The notes under the pieces are model-generated. The model did not search any database and was not told the DNA's origin. It was given only the letters and a program-made list of their open reading frames with translations. Position numbers and translations under genes: made by a program. A stretch of DNA of 64,000 nucleotides from Stenopsyche tienmushanensis (taxonomy: Eukaryota; Arthropoda; Insecta; Trichoptera; Stenopsychidae). This document shows, one piece after another, positions 50,509 to 59,114 of this stretch (its first letter is position 1; every line of letters starts with the position of its first letter). Location of the stretch: assembly GCA_008973525.1 (NCBI GenBank), contig WACJ01000316.1:124001-188000 (forward strand). Direction: 5' to 3'.

Positions 50509-51412
50509 CTCAAACCTTTTTTTGTGCGATTTTTTTTAGTACGATTTCGAAGTTATGCGATGTTTTTTAAACGATGTTTCGACTTTCAAAAATACATTCT
50601 CCAAAGGAATTTCCAAAATTCCAACTACTTGTAGAGTTATAGCTATTTTAATGACGCAGCAACTTGGCCGGTCCTACCATAATTAAATCTTTTAACGCGT
50701 TTTTCTCAAAACTTCTTTTTTCAACACGGTTGACATGATATTTCAAGTTTTGATTAATTAATTTACTTCAAACTATGTATGATTTTTTTCGATATAACCC
50801 TCTATTACTCCTACCAGATTTATGTCAAAATTTATTTTTTTAACTATTTAAAAACAAATTAAAACCAAAAATAAGGCCAAAAAATTGTGTGTGATTGTGT
50901 GATGTGATTTTTTTTGAGTTAGGGACTTTAATGATATATTTACTAATTATGAATTATATTGTTGGAAAGAGAAAATCTACACAGAACAATGATGACATTA
51001 ACACTGGGTATACTATTTCTTCTGAAGAAGAGAACGATTTGGAGTCATATAGAAAATCGCAACGAAAATGATCATAGAGCAATGATAGTGTGTAATTAAA
51101 ATAATTAGCAATTCTCTAGTGGATATCTGGCATTTGTGATGCCAGAAATCAGACATCCTTAAGATTTTATCAATGATGCAAGACGTCCTTTAAATGTTAC
51201 CAAAAATGTATTTTTTTAATTGCCTTATTGTTTTCCTGTTTTTTTTAATTAACTTTTTTTATGCGATTTTGGATATATTTTATATAGCTATTTCAAAGTT
51301 ATGCGGTTTTTAAAAACCACGGAACGCATCTTCATTTTTTTAATTTAGGTCAAAGCTTTTTTTATGCGATTTTTCGCGGAACGCATCTATCGCATAAAAA
51401 AAGGTTTAAATC
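50509..51412 (+). mobile_element. TA-family element, long copy
   Basis: It begins CTCAAACCTTTTTTTGTGCG and ends ATCGCATAAAAAAAGGTTTAAA. At about 900 bp it contains the segment KSTQNNDDINTGYTISSEEE on the plus strand, then LESYRKSQRK and a stop, and a TTTAACGCGTTTTTCTCAAA motif at 50690. No known transposase domain is left. The superfamily is uncertain; TA flanks suggest, but do not prove, Tc1/mariner relatives. Confidence 0.65.
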
Positions 51413-51678
51413 TAAACAAAAAACGTATATTTATATATATATCTAATTCTTTTTTTTTATTACTTGGTTGATTTAAATGATTTTTAGGTGATTAGGCTAA
51501 GTGGTCGATGTCATAACATTAACATTTAGAATGAGAGATTCTCATACATATATTGATTCTGGGTAAAAGCTCTTTTATAAGCAGTCATTTTAATTTCAAC
51601 ATACTTTATATGTAAATTGGTATTTAATGTTGATTTTCTCTACAGATTCAATCATAGAGAGATTTTAACAGCCATTAA

Positions 51679-52167
51679 CCCTTAATGAGATGGTCTGGCC
51701 AGACAATCATGATTTGCAATTAATGTTTTAAATAGTAGCTATATATAATATATAAATCTTATCAAATCTTCATGAAATTTAGAAAAAGTTCGGGATCCTT
51801 GTGTTTTAAGAAAAAAAAAATATTTATGTACTAAGAGGCTATAAAATAGGTTTGGCCAAACCTAGATAGTTTTTCCATAGGATTTATACAGAATATTACG
51901 TTTTTCTTCATATTCCATTAAGAAATTTTAATCCTTTCGCTCTATAAAATAATTTACAATATTTCATACGCTGACCTGTATTTTTAGCTTTTTCGTGAGA
52001 GTTTTTTTGCATCATATGTTTGGAAAAACCTATATTTTTCTTTTAGCGTTGCAGTAGAAAATGTTTTTGAATTATGCCTGTAAAAACCAGATTAATATAT
52101 TTCGTACGATAGATTGTTTACCTATTTTATTAACGGAAGGAAATTAAACCTTTCATTGACAAAAGGG
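51679..52167. mobile_element. piggyBac-like MITE with TTAA flanks
   Basis: TTAA (51675-51678) is followed by CCCTTAATGAGATGG. At the other end CATTGACAAAAGGG is followed by TTAA (52168-52171). TTAA duplication with CCC...GGG termini is the piggyBac signature. The 489-bp interior is non-coding and contains two palindromes built on TGGCCA. Inner parts of the terminal repeats match only partly. Confidence 0.65.
51847..51864. repeat. 18-bp perfect palindrome inside the piggyBac-like MITE
   Basis: TAGGTTTGGCCAAACCTA is its own reverse complement. A related 12-bp palindrome, GTCTGGCCAGAC, lies at 51693-51704 near the left terminus. Confidence 0.9.
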
Positions 52168-52174
52168 TTAATAA

Positions 52175-54260
52175 ATGTCTCTGAAAAAATATGTTGAATT
52201 GCTTCAAAATAAAAATAAGTTTTTGTTTAGCAGCATCATATTTTGTACGGGTGATTTATCAAAAACTTGGCTTTGATAATCCAATCAACATGATATAAAT
52301 ACCAGGTTGTCGAGATTATTTAGCCACTCACCCCCGCGAATAGCTTCACTTAAATCGGTTACCCAAAGTCCAACTTTATGAACACCAAAAATTCATTCTT
52401 AGGAATCCCGCGGAATAGACAAATTGGAAAGTAGATAGAGGGTGGTAGGTATAATTGTATCGCTTAATGGAGATTATACCTCGCGGTGGAGATGTACACA
52501 CAAACATGTACCAGTTCGTATTACCCCTGGCTTAACAAAAGCGGTAAAGGGTGAATAAAACCGGTAATTGCGGAATTAATATTTGAAGGCGAGCCAAGTT
52601 GGCCCTATGTACCGAATCCTGGGGCGCAAAGAGAAAGGACGGGGGCATCCTTGCCAACCCAGAGAGAGGAGCAGAGAAACGAGATTTTCCGAAAACAAAC
52701 TCTCCGTTTACAGTCAAATTGCGATAGACTCGAGGCGTCTTTTGTCATTCAATATCTTGATTGCCTACATTATCATTTTCAAAGACGAAATATTGCCTAA
52801 TTAATTTTGTAGGTAAAATGCTTTCAATACTCGTTACACATTAACAATAAGCCTTTGTCGCGATAAAGTAATAAATTGAGAGCAGCCAGAATATCATCGG
52901 CCTAGGAGACGGCACACCCAAAAATTAATTTTTGATAAACCTGCAAAATGAAGGCAAGCCCTGTCCTCATTTCGTCCCTTAACCTGAAATATACCTTATT
53001 TATTTTTCCAATACAAATAAATGCTTTATTAATATTTCACCCTACCATACAAATATCATGTATTAAAACTAACGAAATATGGCCAGCAGACAAATATTTA
53101 TTTCACGCTTGTATAATAATTTCATCAACATTTTTACCCCAGCATTTTAATATAATAACTCAAAATAGAATATCTAAAAATGTATAATTTGGCAAGATAA
53201 AATTTAAGGATCTACATATATTATCCGGGGTTGCTAAATAACAGCATAAGAATGGACATAATTCATCTTATTATCAAAATAGACAATCTATCAATTTATT
53301 CATTAGATTATAAGTGGGGTCCACAATGATTGTCTGGCTTAAAACTGGCTTACTCTCTAAAAAGGTTATTTTATGCAGCAAGGAATTATCCTTGAATTCA
53401 AATCAAATGAAAACGTCATGAAAAATGTTCATATTTTCAGTCATTTCATCATGAAAATATATGTCCTCATACCGAATCAAAAAATGAGGCAGTCATTAAA
53501 AGCGAAAAAATAATATATTTAAGATTAATACTATGATATTTGATGACACGACATATGTGCCATAACACAGACGTGTGTCGTGCCTTCAACAACGGTTACT
53601 GTCCGATGACACAAATATGATTAAATATTTTTGCGTTCTTAAGGGACGTTTCTACCTTGTTGGACCTAAAAGTGCAAAAAGTATTAAATTAATATTTAGT
53701 GTATTGACTAGGCGATCTTTATTGAACATAAAAATGTTTTTTAAAACTTGAAAAAGCATGTTAATGGAAGTGGAGGGAGTCACATATGTCGGTGCGCGAG
53801 AGAGGACATTCTTCATTATGGAAGTCTTAAGTACTGAACAAGTAATTTGCAGCCAGAAAATTAAACAAATTTTAATTTTGTATAATATTCTGTATAGCTT
53901 AGACTAGAATTAAGAATAAATATAGAAAAATCAAAAAACAGTGAGCGATCAAAAAAAAAATTGTGTTTTTATCAATATTTTTTGTAGTTTTTTGTTCATT
54001 AAATAAACACTTTTAAATATTTATAGATAATTGTAGTCTATATGATAAAAAAAATTATTATACACTTGTTTGCCAAATTTCATAAAGATTGCTTATCTAA
54101 AACGTATGGAAGCACTTCCATAAGCTTGAAAAAAGTATCGTCTTAAAATTTACTGATCGTATTCTTGAAATGTGGTTCTTTCCGAAACACAAAGAATAAA
54201 ATAAGATTTTTTTTAACCGACAAGATAAAAACGTCCCTTAATATGTTAATTTAAAATTAA
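52175..54260. other. Intronic DNA; one hairpin-rich motif
   Basis: The TGATGACACGACATATGTGC / GACGTGTGTCGTGCC inverted motif at 53541-53583 is the only structured element seen. Confidence 0.45.
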
Positions 54261-54262
54261 TG

Positions 54263-54277
54263 CCACTAGATGGCGCT
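54263..54277 (+). promoter_or_regulatory. Candidate CTCF binding site
   Basis: CCACTAGATGGCGCT fits the general CTCF core consensus CCASYAGRKGGCRSY at all 15 positions. It sits in unique-looking sequence 737 bases from the Rbp6 exon, on its downstream side. Insects encode CTCF with a similar core, but binding cannot be shown from sequence, and the same string can occur inside some arthropod repeats. Confidence 0.5.
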
Positions 54278-55005
54278 CCGATTCGCATGCTCGCCCAAAA
54301 GATTTGCGTTTGTATTTGATTCGAATATCTTATAATACACGTCACGGTGTTTCGACAGCGTGGCACCACGATAAATATTTTTAACACTTTTGAGTGTAAT
54401 TAATACAATATCGCTTTACTACTCGTGGGGCTCTTGGCTTTTAATTTGCATTGTCGCCGTTCTTTGACGACGCGTCCCACCTTGGAATATTTTGCAGGGC
54501 TCAAAGGCGGGAAGGAAAGGACTCCAGTTTATACATTCGGGTCGAACGCATAAAATTATCCGAATGTAAATTTGCTACCTGCCGGTTAAGTGGTCAGCAC
54601 TTGAGATCCAGGGCCGAATCGGCCACTGAAGTCCGCCCGGGTATTTGAATTACACGAGCGTAACTCGGCGAGTTGAGTGCAAGCAAAACAAGAACAAGAA
54701 GTATTCCGGCGGGCGTAATATATATTTGCACGGGATGTGTGGATTTAAAACGCCACACGATAACACGACTGAGAATCGTTTGCACACATTAATGCCGAAT
54801 GATAATTTCGATCTAAATTCGACAGTGTGGCGAACATTTATTTGAGAGCCACGCGCGTAAACATCAGTCGTAAGCGGCGAACACACGCAACAACATAGCG
54901 ATTATGGAATATGCGAGTGAATTTCGTTTATAAATATTTGATATTGATTAAACAGTCGATGTGTTGAATACGTAGAACTTATGAACATATGAGTGCTTAA
55001 AAAAA

Positions 55006-55013
55006 TAACTCAC
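55006..55013 (-). promoter_or_regulatory. 5' splice donor of the Rbp6 exon
   Basis: The minus strand reads AAG|GTGAGTT across the exon end, a match to the metazoan donor consensus. It follows the Lys codon in phase 0. Confidence 0.8.
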
Positions 55014-55055
55014 CTTTGGATGTGCTCTCCTAGGGAAGGCTACTTTTGGGTCAAT
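55014..55055 (-). CDS. Rbp6: Internal coding exon of an Rbp6/Musashi-family RNA-binding protein gene
   Basis: Read on the minus strand, this 42-nt exon encodes 14 residues, IDPKVAFPRRAHPK, in phase 0 at both ends. It is preceded by a pyrimidine-rich TTTTGTTTGTTTCAG acceptor and followed by AAG|GTGAGTT, a consensus donor. A TATTAAC branch-point-like sequence lies about 38 nt before the acceptor (55093-55099). In the Musashi/Rbp6 family this peptide is the linker between RRM1 (which ends near HELDGKK) and RRM2 (which starts MVTRTKKIFVGG). These proteins bind UAG-containing motifs in mRNA and control translation. Drosophila msi has a different linker (IDPKHATPKN...), so Rbp6, the orthologue of vertebrate MSI1/MSI2, is the better assignment. 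No neighbouring RRM exon was found, so the flanking introns run past both window edges. Identification rests on recalled family sequence. Because the peptide, both splice sites and the phase all agree, chance is very unlikely. Confidence 0.9.
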
Positions 55056-55070
55056 CTGAAACAAACAAAA
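55056..55070 (-). promoter_or_regulatory. 3' splice acceptor and polypyrimidine tract of the Rbp6 exon
   Basis: On the minus strand the bases just before the exon read TTTTGTTTGTTTCAG. This T-rich tract ends in CAG exactly at the start of the codon for Ile. The TATTAAC at 55093-55099 is a plausible branch point. Confidence 0.8.
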
Positions 55071-55736
55071 TGTAATATTAAAATGATGACACGTTAATAA
55101 TTTTTTGCAGGAAGTTTTATATAGATTGCGTCATTTTTGATGTTCTTATTTTATCATTAACGTTTTCCATTAGGGAATGTCCTCCAATACGAAAGCTTCC
55201 CTCGTCTGCAATCTCGTTTATATCCCCGTGCTTTTGCCTTGACCTAGCCTCATTCCTCCCTTGCGATCCGAGCAGAAAACGTTAAAAACAAAGGGAAAGC
55301 AGGTAGTTAGTTATAAAACGCACATTTGCTATTTCATTTCTGCGAAGTCATAAATTAACGGGAGGGGTGCGTTCTTTTGATTTATCCCACGACGAGAGCT
55401 TTCGGGCGAATCTGCCGAAGCAAAAATACTACCGGAGCCGAGGAGCGAAAAACAATATAGAAATTCACCGGTAAAGCGAAATCTCTTTTTGCTGAAAGAG
55501 TAACCTTTTCCCTCGGCCAAAATCCGAGCTTCAATATTTTGATTAACTATTTCGAGATCAAAGTCGGATATTGAGAGGAATAGATATAAAGAAGGAAAAA
55601 AGCGTGTGAGTAATCAAAAGTAATGTTAAAGTTGGGCCGGCGTTCCATATACCGGGATTGAATTGCCTGATACTTCGTAATTGCTGACGCATAGAAACCG
55701 AAATATACCTTAGATGTGCTTTATCTTAAATAAATA

Positions 55737-55759
55737 ATATATATATATATATATATATA
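55737..55759. repeat. (AT)n microsatellite
   Basis: An uninterrupted run of about eleven AT repeats lies 0.7 kb upstream of the Rbp6 exon in transcript direction. Confidence 0.95.
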
Positions 55760-56311
55760 GAGATAGAACATGATATCTTCCTTCTAGGTCATTCGTTTTT
55801 CAACGATTCCTTTTGCCATGGAAAAAATAGAAATAACGGAATTACAGCTTATCAGCTTGGGAATAAAAAATATCAATCTTCACATACACACACCTATCTT
55901 GCAAAATCTTGATAAAGTATACCAAAAACTATATTTGATATCAATTCATATTATTATTAAAAACCATGCTGAAAAATATCACCGTAACAACAAAAATGGG
56001 ATATCAATCAATCGTCCCGATTGAATTTATCTTAGAATTCCTGATTCTGCAAATGTAAACTATGGAATGATTAATGAAGGCTAATAGAGCCACTTATGCA
56101 ACAATAATAGAAATGTAATTTAATTTTTTTAAATTAATTAAAACCATTTTAAGAGATCTATTTCTTGCATATTTATCTTATTTAATACTTTTGCGATCAC
56201 TCTAATATGCGCCATCGCCCGTATAAACAAATCATTCCGCGTTCACAATAATATTTGAGAGCTTTTTCATTACATATCAATTTTCAAGATTACTTTGAAT
56301 TGGCAAATCTA

Positions 56312-56688
56312 TCAGATATATAAAAATTAATCTTTGTTCGTATTTAATGCACTCCCATACCGTTTATCCGATTGCAATAAAACTTTGTCCACTTATTGTT
56401 ATGAATTGTGCAAATAACATAGGCATAGTACAATATACAAAAATAAAATTTGTTTGTTCGTATGTTATGCGCTGCCATACCGTTTATCTGATTGCAATAA
56501 AACTTTATCAACTTATTGTTTGCACTGTTTCAAATAATATAGGTATATTACAATTAACTTACAGTGGGTTTTATATATAAAAATTAATATTTGTATGTTT
56601 GTTCATATATATTATTTCTATCATTCCTAATTAAATTTCAAGTGATATTTATGGAATAATTACTTCTATGCAACGCGCCGGGTACTAT
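56312..56688 (+). mobile_element. Helitron-like element, near-complete copy
   Basis: It starts A|TCAGATATATAAAAATT and carries both units and the tail. The end, CGCGCCGGGTACTAT, has lost the hairpin partner and the CTRR. Confidence 0.75.
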
Positions 56689-57849
56689 ATTATTTTGTAT
56701 TTAGTGAGCGTTCTCACGGAAGCCCAAACGACGCAGTTAAAACCATATTCGGTACTACTAATAACACAAATTTGATGCAAATATATCGTGCATATTTTAT
56801 GACGAATTTTTACGACCAACATCAAAAAGAAAAACAAATCACGTCGGACGAATTTCTTTATTCCCAGTCTGCTAGCTATGCATATTATATGGTCATATCC
56901 CTCATTACTGAGGGATATGGCTCACAAAAGTATCTCTTGGGATAGGGGGATTTTTTAGTGGTTTTCTATTGACTTCCACGTTTGGTATATAATGAGGATT
57001 TTTTTCACTGTGACCGCATGATTTTAATGTGTTTAACATATTAGCATCATCGTAATATATCTAATTTGAATGCATGAATAATTTTGGAATATATCTCGCT
57101 TAAAACGATGCTTGAAAGATCAGGGGAGGGTGTTATAAAATCAAAGGATTTTGAATAGTGGTCTGAATTGTATAATATTATGCAGGCATTATTAGTTTGT
57201 TTCATTGTGTATTTGGCCTCAAAGGGTGTATTACAAAAAAAAAGTGTCGCATCGAACAAAAAATCTCAGACACATGTGCGGGGAGTAAAAGCCTCATTGG
57301 GGGGTGGCAAGGCGTGTTGACAGGGGCACGTGTGTATAGATTCAGCAATTGGCATGCGAAGCCTGGTGGAGTAGAGCCCTGTTGCGACGGAAGGTAGTTG
57401 TTTCCCGCCCCCGCATCAAGTGGGTAACGCGCCCTGTACAAGCACATTAGTCGAGGGATGAAATTTCATCAAAAGTGGTCGCCGCTTTTACCATGTCTAC
57501 GCTCAGTGCACAGGGATACGCTAGTGCTGCCGAAAGGCGGACGAATGTGGAACTAACGCATACTACACTCACCACATATTTACTTTCACCGATCTCATGA
57601 GAATCGCTATTTTTTAGGCTGTATAAATAGATTTGCTCATACTCGTGTCACAGTGGAGTATATTTGTATGAAATATAGCTCGGGTGATACAAGAATCTTT
57701 TTCGGTATTAATCCCTGATAAATGCCTAAAAAAATAAGAAAAATCCTCGATATATAAACATTCCATGTTCCAGTTCATAAGAGAAGATGATTTTATACAT
57801 TTTTACATCTGTTAATGGAAATCGTTGAATAAAAAAAATTATCTATGTT

Positions 57850-57955
57850 TGTGTAATATATAATAAAATATGCAAGCATCTAGTTGTTTTATACGACGCA
57901 TGCGCAACGCAAAATCAGCATGGTGCATGCGCGTAGCGTGTCTATTATGTAAGCA
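57850..57955. mobile_element. Fold-back MITE, second copy
   Basis: The left end is TGTGTAATATATAATAAAAT. The right end, inverted, is CATAATAGACACGCTACGCG. They correspond to the two halves of the repeat end seen complete at 39991-40027 (CTACGCGTAGCGCGTC then TATTTTATTATTTATTACAC). Confidence 0.5.
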
Positions 57956-58605
57956 ACGGTATAAATGATTATTTTCGGTCAATTTCCGATGAAAGTTTCA
58001 CTTTTCGTGACGTCCAGGTCAATTTACCCTAATTCAAAAATCATCATCAAACTCATTTTATATATTTTTTTTAAATAATCCAGATTTATCCGGATTGAAA
58101 ATTTTGTCTCAGGATAGAATTCAAATAGACAAACACACTGAATATGAGCAAAATAAATGCTCAAATGGAGATCTTTGTCTAGACAGACAGCTTACTGGAT
58201 ACAGCAACGGAGGTACTGGATTGTTCCGGTGGGATATCTGGAGAATTCTCAATGGATTCCTGATTCTCAAATGCACATATTTCACAATATTAATGGGTCT
58301 ACATCTAATATTGACATCTTAAGTTGCTACATCAGGCGTTAAAAGAATGCCAATAAATATTTACATAGAAATAAAATTAAATGCATATAAATCGCGATCG
58401 ATCTCATGCTATAATAGTTCGATTGGAAACAAGCTTGGGGTCATTTTATTTTTTTGAAACAGCAGACCACTTTTCTACACTGTTTGGGATCTATATCTTG
58501 CGGAAATGTGGAAATTTCGCTCGACCACATCCTCAAAAGTCATAGAAAATGTTAGTGCAGACAGGATTTCTTTTGCTCAAAAATCAAGTGTATGAACCTT
58601 GATAT

Positions 58606-59109
58606 GACTATAGACAGTTACTGAATCTTTCCATCATTAACTTAGGAGGAATTCCTGAAAAAGTAGTTTCATTTGGGAGGCCTGCTGCTCTTCATCGTGC
58701 TAAATGGATGGCTAAAGCTATGTGTTATTTGATTTTTTTGACGACGAACTTTCAGTTAAAGATAAGCAAAATATGGTTGATGAATTAAGGATCGAAGGTG
58801 TAGAAGATTGTCCGAAAAGAATAAGCATTTATATCGAACACATCACACATCAGCAACGCTTTACGATTTTTCCAGATACTAGGTATTTCATTACAGTTTT
58901 TGTATAAAGATGTTGAAAATTTGAAGGATGACTTTGATTTTAAGGCTGTAAAGAAAATGGTCCATTGTATGCGGGTAGTGAATAATATTGCTGAGGGTTG
59001 TTTTGCCTTAATGAAGGAATATAATAAATTGATGACAATCGGCGAAGATCAAACGCATTATTTGCTTTTGTTAGTAAAAGCTTACAGAAAAAAATATCCT
59101 GATACATAA
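58606..59109 (+). pseudogene. Decayed transposon-type gene of an unnamed arthropod family
   Basis: Frame one (58606-58740) reads DYRQLLNLSIINLGGIPEKV, then FGRPAALHRAKWMAKAMCYL. A frameshift follows and the next frame reads LFDFFDDELSVKDKQNMVDE. The last part (58900-59109) reads MRVVNNIAEGCFALMKEYNK, then GEDQTHYLLLLVKAYRKKYP-DT-stop. I recall recurrent arthropod hypothetical proteins with the same blocks (H.ARWMAKAIY..K, LFDD..S...K, VVND.AERG...EDYN, QYLLQVV...RK.FPD). These are repetitive and transposon-associated, but I cannot assign a superfamily. About 70 residues normally between the first two blocks are missing, so it is an internally deleted remnant. Confidence 0.55.
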
Positions 59110-59114
59110 AAATC

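Larger units (their letters stand above)
1..55013 (-). other. Inferred Rbp6 intron downstream of the exon (open at the window edge)
   Basis: From the donor at 55013 to the left window edge I find no exon coding for RRM2 (no minus-strand IFVGG, FEQFG or GFGFVTF-type stretch). The interval is filled with transposon remnants and unique AT-rich DNA. If the next exon lies beyond position 1, this intron is longer than 55 kb. Membership of the intron is inferred from the single exon. A nested gene, or a short exon I failed to see, is possible. Confidence 0.65.

Noticed and set aside
55737..55759. (AT)n run as a regulatory element
   Set aside because: It is an ordinary microsatellite; nothing ties it to exon regulation.
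56347..56580. Frames of 60-75 codons beginning MRCHT or containing NALPYRS
   Set aside because: These recur because the Helitron-like unit recurs (also 7-222, 19146-19337, 39788-39976). They are translations of non-coding repeat, not genes.
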